Shown: piece by piece, positions 43,915-55,123 of the stretch
Layout: each line of letters opens with the position of its first letter
How positions within the stretch are numbered: position 1 is the stretch's first letter
Assembly (NCBI GenBank): GCA_020744425.1
Contig: JAGMUV010000044.1
Coordinates: 1 to 64,000 of the forward strand
Reading direction: 5' to 3'
DNA: 64,000 bases
Source of the DNA: Dactylonectria macrodidyma
Taxonomy: Eukaryota; Ascomycota; Sordariomycetes; Hypocreales; Nectriaceae
Notes under the pieces: model-generated
What the model saw: the letters and a program-made list of their open reading frames with translations, nothing else
Database searches by the model: none
What the model was told of the DNA's origin: nothing
Made by a program: the position numbers and the translations under genes

Positions 43915-46184
43915 ATGGCCGGTCGCTACAACGCGGCGTTCACTACGAACGAGAACGGGCTGCCCGTTGAGGGCCAGGACGAATTCCTGCGGCGAGATGC
44001 GGACTGCGAATTCATGGCGACTGTCGTGGACTTCTCCGACGATGGCGAGATATCCATCAACGAAGTCCCCGTCCACGAGCTTCTTCAAGGCCGATCTCCC
44101 TTTTTAAGCTTCAATTCATCAACATTGCGGTGGCTTCACCTTCCAGCGAATAACGTTAAGTGCCGGGCCTGGCCAGTTTACCCAAACATCAGCTGACTGC
44201 CTGGTGGATTAGATGAGATGGGTCGAGGTAGGAGCTCACTAGGTTCATCAATGCTGTCTTGGTCAACCATCTAACATGCATCTTGCAAGGCCCTGATGAT
44301 CAATCTCTACACTCATGCCGGAGCCAGCGGAATCCTGGAAACAGACCGATGGACTGGACAGCAACATGTTGGCTCACCCAGAGCATACCATGCACGATTC
44401 ATGCGCCCCACCTATCGTCTACACGAACATCCTCATGAAAACTTGACATGTATGACACTATTCGTACGCATCCTTGTATATTTGGGTAGTGTCTCTTGAT
44501 TTGGGTACTGACCTTGCCCCCAGATGCCGTACCTTCACTGGGATGTGGTGGCGCAACCTGGAGTACCGATTTCCGTGGAGGAGCCCGGGGAGCGGCCCGC
44601 GACACGTTACCAGAAGCTTCTGGCGGCATACCGCGACAACGACCACCCTCTCCACGTTCGTCGCACGTTGGATCAGTACTTCTATCATACCCTCCAGAAC
44701 ACCAGATCACGCGATATGGACCAAGTGATATCTCGCTTCCAGAGGGAACACGCACTGAAGCCGTCAATCCTCACCATGGTTGACCAGCTGTGGCTTTGGG
44801 TGGTGAACAAGACCATTTTGGGCAATAAATCGCGGACCATCATCACCTGCTTCCCTCAAGTGACTACAAAAAGCGACCGTATCGACGTCCCAGACTGTGG
44901 CGGTTTCGCGGACGTTCTGGCTGCAATCACGCTTAACTTGCGCAAACAGACCTCTCAGAGATGGGACCTGGACGAGCTGATCCCCTTGATTATGGGCACC
45001 TGCTCCAGATCGTACATGGACCCATCAAGCCACCTGTTGTTCGGGGAGACGATTGTACGGTTTTCCGATGTCTACGAAAGCACCATCAAGGCTGCGGTAA
45101 GTGCCACACGAACACGAACACGCTATCTCCATCTATTCAAATAGTGCTCTTCTCACGAGATACCTTAGATGGACCAAGAGGCAGAGATTTTCCAACAGTT
45201 TTCCGAGTCGACGAACCGGTCAGACCTCGTGGACATAACGCGAGAGGTCTCCCTACTCCGGGAGATGAAGGACGTCGTGGACGAGCTGAACATTATGTCC
45301 GGGTTGTTCAGAGACCAGCTCGGCGTTTACAATCAGGACCTTTCTCAGGGGAGAATTTTCGATCACAGTAAACGATTCTCCGAAGCTAGCCTTAATAAGA
45401 TACAGAGCATGATTCCGCTGGCCCGGAAGGTCACCGATGATGTCTGTAACCAACGACCCGTCATGCACGCTACATTTCTAGTGTCGCCTAGGCAGGTATC
45501 TGATGGCTAACAAGCATACATAGTTACAAATACTCGTGGACCTGAAGCAGAAGCACAGTACGATGATGGATGCTCGGGCTACCGCGAGACAGGGAAAGAC
45601 GCTCATGGTCTTCACCGTGGTCACCATTGTTTTTGTATGATGTCAACTCCCCTGTCCCCACACAATGGACTGCTTCCTACACAGGGAGGGATCGCTGACG
45701 ACACTCGCAGCTACCACTGTCATTCATGGCCGCATTCTTCGCCATCAACATCACGCAGTTCCGACGCGATGAGGGGGATACTTTGGATTTGGCCTACGTC
45801 TCGCAAATCATGTGTACGCAAAACATCTATCACCTCATTTTACTACCGTCGCGCTCAACTGACACTGGTCTTGCAGTTCCCATCTCTGCCGCCATTACTG
45901 CCATTCTCATCTACTTTGCGTTCAAGGTCGAGGATCTCGAGATCAGGTGGCAGAAAATTGCGTCGAAGAAGACTAAGGGGGGCTCCAAAGCTGTGCCGGT
46001 TGGCGCCAAGGAAGAGGCTCCTACCGCGAAATGGAACAAGCGTGAGTCCCGGGACTTGACGGGGCAGTCGGCGCGGATCCGGAGGAAGACGAGCACGACA
46101 AAGGAAGACACGGTCGTGTCGAAGGGAAAAGAAGTGGTGGATAGGGACGTGGAGGCTCAACGGGACGCCGCGGATTCAAATTAA
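43915..46184 (+). CDS. CorA-like Mg2+ transporter-domain protein, eight exons
   Basis: Fungal CorA-like membrane protein of 598 residues. Seven introns, each with normal ends, keep one frame: 44155-44212, 44228-44289, 44464-44523, 45097-45168, 45442-45523, 45635-45710 and 45814-45876. Exon 2 is a 15-base microexon coding MRWVE, which completes the conserved LPANN-MRWVE block. Then come MPYLHWD, a long helical stalk (QRWDLDELIPLIMGTCSRSY, LVDITREVSLLREMKDVVDEL) and two C-terminal helices, TLMVFTVVTIVF-LPLSFMAAFFAIN and PISAAITAILIYFAF. The last residues of helix 1 are AIN where bacterial CorA has GMN, as often in this fungal group. A basic Lys/Arg tail follows. The protein probably sits in the plasma or organelle membrane; ion specificity is not certain. 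Start is the first ATG, MAGRYNAAF. Intact. Confidence 0.9.
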
Positions 46185-47190
46185 TGCAAACGGGCGACAA
46201 AGATTGGTACACGTCTGTGGAATGTCTAGGGTGGTGGTCAGGTCGGGCGTTGGAACTTGACCGGGGGTGCTCGGCTGCCTTGCGGGTCTTTATGCTTGGG
46301 ATGACGCGACAAAAGCCGGCTTGCGGGTTGTACCACCTCAGTAATTTAATATGCTATCAGTTTGAAATAATGAAAACTACTTAAAATTTGCGGCTTTAAT
46401 CTCGTTCCTTAAGGCAAGAGTCTTGAGAAACGAGGAATGAAGTGATAAAAGGTCTTATACTCTAGCTAATTAGAGCTTGTGTTATATAACTTGAATATAT
46501 TTTAATTAACTTCTCTCTCTTTAAAAAATAACTAATCTTCAATTCTTTAAGTTATTTGACTCGTACTTTAAAAAAAAACCTGGTTTATATGATATATTAA
46601 GTAGAGGCTATGTAAAGTAAGAAGACCCAGCTTTCAGACAGCCATTTAAGTCCTGAGAGCTTCTGCAACATGACTTCAGGGCTGTAGTTAGAGTTCACAT
46701 ACTAGAGTGATCTAGCAATCGAGAGTTCACACATTCTTGACCAAGAAGAGCACAGCTCTGAAAGAAGTTCTCCATTAGAACGCAAGTAATATGAAGAAGT
46801 GAAACTTATCCTCGGCCGCTGAACCTTACTCATTAACAGCGGGTGCTATGCAAAGTCTAACCAGTTTTAGCTTCCCGTGATCCCCCTCGCCAACTAGACC
46901 ACAATCACAGAAGAGGAACCAGATACGCAGACGGGCACCTTCTGTCCTATAGAACGGAAGAACCCGACATAAAGCAATACACACACATACACACCACACT
47001 CAAGTAATCAATCGCATAGAAAAGGGGATAAAAAGCAAGAGGTAACTACAACTAGTAAAAGGAGACATACGATTGACGTAACAAATGAATTTCGCTTAAG
47101 ATAGGTTATCTAGGTAGAGTTCGATTTCGGTCATCTAACATCTATCATGGGCAGCGGAAACACATCCGTCCCTAGTCATGCGTGTAACCA
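46185..47190. other. Intergenic with a dispersed-repeat copy
   Basis: Holds a diverged copy of the TTCCTCAAGGC-type repeat near 46400, an AT-rich stretch at about 46450-46620 and no recognisable gene. Confidence 0.4.
46400..46455. repeat. Diverged copy of the dispersed CGTTCCT-AAGGCA repeat
   Basis: CTCGTTCCTTAAGGCAAGAG is followed by CTTGAGAAACGAG, so the two halves form an imperfect hairpin. Its minus strand (CACTTCATTCCTCGTTTCTC) resembles the copy near 23240. Confidence 0.4.
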
Positions 47191-47239
47191 CGCTAGTTAG
47201 CCTCTGCAATTGAATTAGCATTTACGTAAAAGGACATAC

Positions 47240-47640
47240 ACTAGAATAAGACTCTTACGGAGAATGCAAGTAACTGCAGCATTGTCGCCACCGCCGCCAG
47301 ATCGGGATGCGGTAAAGCCAGATGAGGGGTACTTTCGCTGTAGCTGTTAGAACCGCTGTAAGGGTTGTCGAATGTAAAGGTAAACGTGCCGACAGGGCTT
47401 GAGTAGCTGACAGAACCTTCGTCGCCAGTCATGATTCTAGAAGATTCAGCTTGGAAACTACCTTGCTGGCCTGCGGGGATGACCGTGGTCGGGTTCAGAC
47501 CCTGGCTCCAGATGCCATGGTCGAGATTGTTGGACTGGAGAGTCAGATCAACAGAAAGGTTGTTGATGATGGTAATGTAGGTAGAGCGCGATGGCGATAT
47601 GATGGTGGCGGGCTTGGTTTGGTTGGTAAGGATTTGAAGT
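47240..47640 (-). pseudogene. Aegerolysin-like protein, broken
   Basis: The minus strand encodes a beta-rich protein resembling the aegerolysin/crystal-protein ET79 group: an Asn-Asn strand start, a DHGIWS turn, and an MTGDEGSVSY segment. These are small beta-sandwich proteins that bind membrane lipids and in some cases act with a partner as pore formers. Here no start codon is present in frame, since ATA stands where the first ATG would be expected. A one-base shift near 47335 separates the glycine-rich end from the rest. The visible frame ends shortly after. I consider it dead. The assignment rests on a few short motifs. Confidence 0.5.
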
Positions 47641-47699
47641 GTATTGCAAAGGTTGAATTGGAAAAGAGCTTTGTGGGATGAGGTGGAAAAGAATGCAGA

Positions 47700-50600
47700 C
47701 GGAGGATGATACAGCCCATTACTTTTCTCTTTCTGGTTCCAGGCAGATATGGGTATGAGGAGCCACTCGGAAGGACCTAGACTTCAGAAGATCCGGTGCA
47801 GGTAAACCAATCCGTCCGGTTGGAGGTCTGCACTTTGGACAAGGTGAGTGAGTTGTGTGAGACTGATTCTACACACATGCCAACCCTGCTAGAACTAGGG
47901 AAGTCTACAACCGCACAGTTGGTTGAACTCCGTTAGTAGGTTCATCAACTCTAAACTGATGGTGGTGCGAAGTAATGGCCCGAGTGGCAGAGTCAATCAG
48001 ATCCACGGAGCCTAGGGCCATCATTGCGCGACCTGTGATCTTGAATAGTCTAGATCCACTCCGATCTATTATCACATTCCATTCCGTCCTAAGTAGACTT
48101 GTGTTTTCACCCTCAGCTAGCCACCGTGATGTTCACTTGAAACGGAAAGAACGAAGGTTTTCGGTCGTTTGGGATCCTCCACCGCCTTTCCCCCAGATTA
48201 AAGCCACCAATTCGCTGCTCTATGATCGAGCCTAGGCCCTCTCAGAACGTGGCAATAGTGGCGCCGGCAAGATGAGCTGAAGGGGTGCAGAAATTAATCC
48301 GTTGCTATTTTTGTGGCTATCCGCTTTACGATGGGCGTGTTGCTGCTAGTATGAGGTCAAGACAACCCAATTTTCTTCACAATTTCATCGTTTTCAAAAC
48401 AATTGCTCGCACTTTAGATCAAATCATTACGTGAAGGGGTAGCTGAGATAGAAACGAGACTCATTCCGCCCACCCCCTTGTGTCTGTGATGAGGATTTCT
48501 CATCATGCAAAGAGCGCCATAACAAGTTTAGACGCGCTACGAGGCGTAGCTGAGAAAGGGCCGAGACATCATCGATGTGACAGTTGCGGGGACAACTACA
48601 GGCTGTGATCCCCTAATGAAAAAGCTGACCAGCATCGGTGAACAAGTCGATGACAAAATTGTCTCGGATTTCTTGTTTAGCATGCATAAAGAATCGAATG
48701 CGGCCATCACTGCCTGCGGGGCGAGCCTTGGGTACTAATCATAGTAATCTTCCGTTGAAACCTCAAGTGGCGTGATTATGTTAGTTGCAGGGAGCACTGG
48801 GACTACTGAAAGACCCGTTGAATGCAAGTCCCGGTGTTATTTCATGAGGGAATGAGAAATGACACATTTCATCTTCTGAGCCGACATTCAATCCCCCATC
48901 ACCCACACCTATTGTCCAATGGCTTATTCAAGGCAACGGCCGTCTGATCTAGTTTCCCTCCCTCGGGGGCCTCATGATGCTATGTTGACTACTGATGTGC
49001 TCGGTATCATCAAGCTCGCCAAATGCATATAGACCGCTGCACAATAGATAGGTGGTATTCAAGATCACTTCTTGAGTAGAAATCAATAAGAAGATCTGAG
49101 CTGTCTTCTTTCCCTTCGTCAGCGGGAACCATGTACATGATCTGCTCACCGCAATTTGGGGACGTTAAGTTGCCCAAGATTCGAAGCTCTAAGATACTAC
49201 GTGATAGCTGCAGTAGTCGTACACTAGTTCGCAAGTAGTTGTGCCACAATGTGTGATAGCTAATGCATTTGTGCAGCAGCGCGAGTCGAGAACGCCGACG
49301 CTGAGTCTGGGCGATCAGTAGACTGGACCACATGTGACAAACATTTCTATCTTAGGTAGTTACACAGTCAGCTAACATCATCTGTCTCATCTCCTAAGTG
49401 AAGAGGCATGGATTCCAATTCCTGTTCGTCCGTGGTTGTTTGATACATCTGTTTTCGGACAGCTGCATCTTACTCTGTCGCGCTTGTATTTCCTTGCACC
49501 GAAGCCAATGCACGATATGCCTTCAAACTCCTGAATTGAAGAAAGTAGTGACTAAGATTACATCGTGGAAACTCAAAATCACGTTCCCAGGATTCTTTCT
49601 AGGCATCGCATTGGTAGGAGGACATCACAAAGCTGCTGTCAATACCCGCCAGCTTGCAAAATTGCTTGATCTAGCCGAGCCATGAGACAGACGCAGCGAC
49701 CGCCTCCATTCTGTTTGGCCAATTCGTGAGAAGGGAGTCCATGCAAGCTCCAACTAGCAAGACACGATGTCGGAGCGAAAGAACTTCATAGTTGTATCCT
49801 TAAGTCAACTGATACTCCTGCTTCGACTGAGAAGGCGGTCACTCTCAATAGAAATAATAAACATCGTACCAGGGCATGGGACCCGTAAGAAGCCGATTTC
49901 CATCGAAATATGAGAGAAAGAAATGAAAGACAAAGGGACGATGTGTCTTGATAGCCAACTCACCCGTGGTGGAGCGGACTGCTAGATAAAGGAAGTGTCC
50001 TGATGGCGGATTCACTAGTAACTGCTGTCAAGAATGGGACATAGAAAGTTGAGCGCTTCACATCCTCATGTAGGAAAGGCATTGTCATATATCCTAACAT
50101 CATTCTGCCAACTTAGATCCTCTTTCTATTTACATTTATGAGGAACTCATGACAAATTTACAATAAGGACGGGAACAGAAGCATCCTCGAAGACACTACG
50201 CATAGGCTGAGGCATATGATAGAGTTAGATTAGGATTGCTGCTTGAGTTTGATCATAAGGGGAGAGAAATTGCATACCTCAATGTTGAGAGCAAGAAGCT
50301 TATTTTTGACTGGCGATGCACTTGCGGCGTAATGTGAACTTTGTGTTACTCTTGGGTTGGCATCATGTACTCCAATGAAATACCTACGTCTGTGACTATC
50401 TATCTGTTCGTTCCATCTTGGGCTTATTGCTGTTACTACAAGGTCCAAAAAGAAAAATACAGTTGAGCCCGTCTCAAACCCTTCTTAAATATTCGTCGGA
50501 CGAGGACTGTGATAAGTTTCTGACTTCTTCGCCTAAGATTGGAGAAATTCTCCCCGGCTCATTGCCCAAGCATCCAATAAAAAGGTCAATCGACCCGAAT

Positions 50601-50765
50601 GTTAAATAAAATGCTCCAAGTGCTATATACAATCACTAGATTGATCACCCCTTGTCTGCATGGCATTTGCAATCAGCTCCAAGATCACCCAGATTCACTT
50701 CATTGCCAATTCAGTACAGCAAGATACACAAGACCCCAAGCGTTGGCCAAAAGTCTTCCTGGGAT
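47700..50765. other. Long intergenic region, no gene supported
   Basis: About 3 kb. Small frames near 48949-49333 and 49398-49685 show no family features. No repeat, RNA gene or AT-rich block stands out. Confidence 0.4.
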
Positions 50766-52102
50766 CTACAGATTTAACATCAGTGCCAAAACAACAGCTC
50801 CAGAGCAAACCACGATTGAGTAACAGCAACCGTCTAGAGAAGCAGAACTCTCCGAGTCCGTCTCAGCTGGCTCGTCTGCCGTATCGGTATTGCTTTCTCC
50901 CGTCGAAAGAGACCTGCTGGTTGTTGTAGCCGTCAGTGTTGCCTCGTCCGTGACGGAGCGAGCCGTCTCAGTCTCAACCACCATGCCAGGATCTTTGCTT
51001 GCTGGAGGGTCTGCCTTGTCCTCATCCTCATCTTTCTGCTTCTGCGGTATGCCGAGACCTTCCCAGCCACTCCACTGGTTGCCATCCCATTCTCTATGCC
51101 ACACTCTGCCGTCGCTATCTGCGGCAAAGACGTTGAGCGTTCCCGACTCCCGGCTCAGTGCGAGGGGAGGGCTATCGAATGGCCCACCGAGAGACTCCCA
51201 CTCGGCTTGCCAGCCAACACCGTCCTCGTATGCCAAGTGATAGACTGCATAGTCCTGACCTAGCACAAAGACATCAAGTCTCCCAGTATCCCAGCTTACT
51301 ACGGCTGGAGGACTCACCCATGTGCCGCCGAGGTTGTTGAAATCGCTCCAAGCACCATCCCAGTATTTCTGATACACAGCATAGTCGGTCCCGATAGCAA
51401 AGATGTCAATGCGATCTTGGCCCCAACACGTGGCCGCCGGTGCAGAAGTGAACTCTCCGCCCAGGTTTTCCCATTCCGTGGCCCAGCCGTAGTCGTCGTC
51501 GTATGAGAGGTGCCAAAGCCCATCATCGGTTCCAAGGCCAAAGATGTCCAGGCGATTTTTGGACCATGAGGTGACGGCTAGCTCCGAGGTCAGGATCCCA
51601 CCGTGATTCTCCCATTCAGATTGCCACTGTTGACCGTTGAACTGCCGAGATGGCGAACTGTTAAAAGCTAAAGGTTCGTTTATGGGAACAGCAAGAAAAA
51701 CGTACTTACTGATTGGTGATATAGCGCCCCATCGCTGTCTCCCCTTCCAAAGACATCCAACCGATTTCTGCCCCACGAATCGGCGGCGAAAGAGCCCGTG
51801 AAAGTTTGCTCGCCCAACTCATCCCACGAAGTTTGCCAAGCCTGTCCGTCCCAAGAGTTATGCATCAAACGAACTGTCTCTCGATCTCGAGCAAATGCGT
51901 CCAGTCGATTGGACCCCCAGCTGACCATGGTGGGCGTCATGGAGGCAAATGAGCCACCCAGGGAGTCCCAGTTGTTCTGCCATTTCGAATCATCCCGGCT
52001 TTGATGGTAAATGGCGTTATCGGCACCGACGGAGATGATGTCGAGCCGCGTTGAGGACCATGACGCCACGGCTAGCAACTGCTTCGTGATAGAGACGGGC
52101 AT
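50766..52102 (-). CDS. PLL-like seven-bladed beta-propeller lectin with C-terminal hydrophobic tail
   Basis: A 422-residue protein in two exons; the intron is 51642-51709 (GTAAGT donor, GCAG acceptor) and the join reads ALYHQS-FNGQQWQSEW. It consists of seven repeats of about 45-50 residues with the pattern SW-x3-RLD-hydrophobic-F-x-G-x-D-x-AVYH-x3-W-x-WE-x-LGG. This is the unit of PLL-type, fucose-binding seven-bladed propeller lectins known from Photorhabdus and from fungi. After the propeller comes an acidic and Ser/Thr-rich linker (KQKDEDEDK, ATTTSRSLSTGES), and the last 20 residues are hydrophobic (SIVVCSGAVVLALMLNL). No N-terminal signal peptide is visible, so it may be tail-anchored or exported without a classical signal. 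Sugar specificity is not deducible. The gene is intact. Confidence 0.85.
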
Positions 52103-52699
52103 AATTTGCGGGCGGAGGTGAAAGGAGAGGTGAACTGGATCAACTAAGTAACTGAGACGAACCCCGCCTTTATTTCAGGCGGCGATTCTGGTTCCCAACC
52201 TGCCTGATCAGATGATGTGCTGATGGCGCGGAATTAGTTGAACAAGGCTAAGGGATTTTGTGGCTGGAACAGCCATTGGTCTAAAACTGTTGGCTGAACG
52301 CCCCTGTGATTATTATTTGCTTCAGCTTGACCAGGGTCAGGACCATCGTCAAACAGGATGCTAATGAATGGCTGTGGCTGAATTAGACCTGGCCGAATGA
52401 GGTAGAAATACAGATCAACAGACCTATACGGAGGACCATTTCAAAAGTCTTTGCCTGCGCGCAAGCCACATTTTGCTGTTTCTTATTAAAGGAGCATTAA
52501 ATACATCATCTTCTAAGCATTAGCACTAAGAGAGGCCCTGTATTACAGCGCACTTGGCCCACATGTCAGCTATAATATAGGTCTAACATTACTAAAGCTG
52601 TAGCCCCATGGATGAACTACTAGGCCTCCGGGCTTGACCAAACCACGATGGCAATAAGGCGAAGTTAAAGGGAGAAGGCGGAGCAGTTGAAATGGTCAC
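52103..52699. other. Upstream region of the lectin gene
   Basis: About 600 bases between the lectin start and the oleate hydratase fragment. No gene or repeat recognised. Confidence 0.4.
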
Positions 52700-52905
52700 T
52701 CAAGCTAACATATAGTCCTCGTCCTGGACTCCCGGGGGCTGCTTGTCAACACCCATCAGCCTACAGACGGCGAGTTGGGCAGATCGTACCGAGTACTCCA
52801 TGGTGAAGGTCACCTCGCGCTCGGCTTCGACAAACTGACCCATCAGCCCGAGGTTCTTGCTGCCGTCGGGAATCACCTTGGGGCCGTTCACGAACTGTCA
52901 GTATC
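52700..52905 (-). pseudogene. Last exon of an oleate hydratase
   Basis: The minus strand reads FVNGPKVIPDGSKNLGLMGQ, FVEAEREVTFTMEYSVRSAQ and LAVCRLMGVDKQPP before a stop at 52700. This is the C-terminal segment of fungal and bacterial oleate hydratases (the 67-kDa myosin-cross-reactive-antigen family), which add water to oleic acid using FAD. A CTGACAG acceptor directly precedes the segment, so it looks like a terminal exon. The remaining roughly 500 residues are absent for at least 1 kb upstream; the gene was cut off. Confidence 0.7.
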
Positions 52906-54196
52906 GTTCCAGCCAAAGCCTAAGCTGGGGTCTTTCAGAAAGACTCAGGCAGGGAGCATAGAGCAAACAGCATGGGTTCAGCAACTTCATGCTTGGTCTG
53001 GCAAGGCAAGGGAGACGTGTCATTCACTCAGGCCGCTCTGACTAATCTGGTTATATGTGAAGTGCCATGTGTACAGAAATGCTCTCTAGAACGGGTTGAC
53101 GAGTGTTCGTTTTCATTAGCCCCTGGAGATGGACGTTAGTGTAATTCAAGCTGTGCATTCCATTCTAATAGAAGGCATCCAAGATATAATACTTTGCGTA
53201 ATAGAAACTGCGGTCAGTGTGAATGCTATGCGAATGGAATACTGATTCAAAATTACGAGTCATCCATTGCCTGTTAAACTTTGTCATGCCTGTGTTCTAG
53301 TCGAGGCAAATAATATTGGAAACATAGTTCTGAAGTGCCCTCTAAGTTCAGAAGAATATATACCGCCATTCATTCAACTACAATCCCCCAGTTAATTAAC
53401 ATATAACGTCTCGTTCTATTGTAGGACGGGTCGAATTTAGGCGGTTCTGTAGACTGATAGCTCCGAGTCCTGATGTAGTTGTAGGTCACCTTGGTGTGCG
53501 AAAGCAACTGTAGTCAAGAGGCGTGTTTAATGATTAGTATCAATTGCGTTGTCTTTGTCAGGCGTTGGTAAGTGGTGTTCGTTCAGCAACGGCGCTTAAC
53601 GTCATAATCAGTTGCATTTCACTGAGACTTCGGCAGTTCAGGGCGATGAGCTTGGGGACGTGCTTAAGGGATAGCTAAGCACAGAGCCCTACTGCAGACT
53701 CCACGGGTTAATTGACAATCGTTAATTTCAGAGCTAGAAATACGAAATTCCTACATCTGAAAGAGCTCAAGTGAGTAAGACATCGTTTTAGTCCTCATAA
53801 ACTTTGGGCGATTTACTAGAATATACTGAAGCCATCGGCCTAGAATGGCGATGATTAGTACTTGGCGCTCAGTCTGCTTGGAACCGCATTTTGCAATACC
53901 AGGCCAATTCAAGTCTAACTAAGCCAGCATACGATAATACAAGTTAAAGCAACCAAGTATGAAGAATAGGAGTCTTCTATTGGTGGCCGCTTGGACAATA
54001 CATCCAGGGAATGACGCCAGTAAGAGTCTTAGGTTGAATTGAAGTGGAGATTAAGATCATAGTATTCTTAACAAGCATGCCAGTCACACAGCTTACATGG
54101 TTCACATATAACAATGTAAACATCTTTACTTACTATATACCCTACTTTATCATCTTATCATACACAAGATACTCTTGACAGCATAATTGAGTATAA
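52906..54196. other. Intergenic, no gene supported
   Basis: About 1.3 kb, mildly AT-rich, with no frame of interest, repeat or RNA gene. Confidence 0.4.
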
Positions 54197-55123
54197 TTAC
54201 AGGTTCAGAGGTGGCTCAGATTTGGGCTTGTACACTACTCGGTCTCGGAGAAGCCGAGGGGTGTCTGGGTCATGGCTTGGCAGCACCACCACATCCATCT
54301 GATTCGCAAACTCATTAATAAGCTTCAGGCTCTCCAAAGCTCTCACTGGATCGTCATTAATGCCATCTGGTTCCTCCTTCTCTAATATATCCAGACCGTA
54401 CGTAGCGTCCCCTGTCAAAAAGTAGGTTGTGTAAGTTCCATCGGTGTTGTCGCCATATATAATTAGAGACATGTGGCCAGGGACGTGGCCAGAGGTGTCA
54501 ACCGCCAAAACCTTTCTGTCAGAAGTGATCGGGCAAGATTGCTTCCACGGTCCGACGGCGTGGTCTGTATATTCGAGAATCTTTGGCGTAAAGTTCTTTG
54601 GCCAGTGTTCTGGAACGCAGCCCTGCATCGTTGCATAAAGAGGATGTTTGCCAAATGCGTCCCAGTGCTCACGGGTCACATAGATGGGGACTTGAGGTGC
54701 TTCTGCAGCTAGGCTTTCAAGCCCACCAGCGTGGTCGCCATGTAGGTGGCTTAGGATAATTGCTTGGAGATCCTTCGGTTCCACTCCATTGGCCCGCAAC
54801 TGGTCCACAATTCCTTCGTCTGGAGAGATTCTGACGGTACTAAATAGTTTGGTTGGACTCAAAGCAGGTTTATATCGGGGGTGGTTGCAAAGTGGCGATT
54901 CTCCTGTGTCGAACAGAATTGGGCCGTCTGGGTGTGAGATAAGGAAGGCTCCGATGGGCAGATCGTCGGACCACTTGCGGTCAGCGAAAGACCGAAAGCG
55001 ACGCATAGTGACGCTTCGGTTCGTGATGGGCTGGCTTTTCATGGATAGCTTGATCTGTACTGTGCCAGTTGAGATGAATGTGAGGCTGGTGGCCACTTTG
55101 GCCTTCGAAATAGCCCCTTCCAT
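54197..55123 (-). CDS. Metallo-beta-lactamase-fold hydrolase, AHL-lactonase-like
   Basis: Single-exon protein of 308 residues from the ATG of MEGAISKAKV (the frame extends upstream but without an ATG). The zinc motif is complete: SHLHGDHAGG with His126, His128, Asp130 and His131; then DTSGHVPGHMSL with the third His, LTGDATYG with the bridging Asp, and LPSHDPD with the last His. Spacing and the leading RRFRSFADRKWSDDLPIGAFLISHPDGPILFDTG are those of lactonases of the AiiA/AttM group, which open acyl-homoserine lactones or other lactones. In fungi related enzymes may detoxify plant or microbial lactones. No signal peptide, so probably intracellular. It stands alone and is not interrupted. Confidence 0.85.
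   Translation of the reverse strand: MEGAISKAKVATSLTFISTGTVQIKLSMKSQPITNRSVTMRRFRSFADRKWSDDLPIGAFLISHPDGPILFDTGESPLCNHPRYKPALSPTKLFSTVRISPDEGIVDQLRANGVEPKDLQAIILSHLHGDHAGGLESLAAEAPQVPIYVTREHWDAFGKHPLYATMQGCVPEHWPKNFTPKILEYTDHAVGPWKQSCPITSDRKVLAVDTSGHVPGHMSLIIYGDNTDGTYTTYFLTGDATYGLDILEKEEPDGINDDPVRALESLKLINEFANQMDVVVLPSHDPDTPRLLRDRVVYKPKSEPPLNL

Noticed and set aside
48949..49685. Frames of 66-107 codons in the 3-kb gap
   Set aside because: No motifs and unusual composition for fungal proteins.
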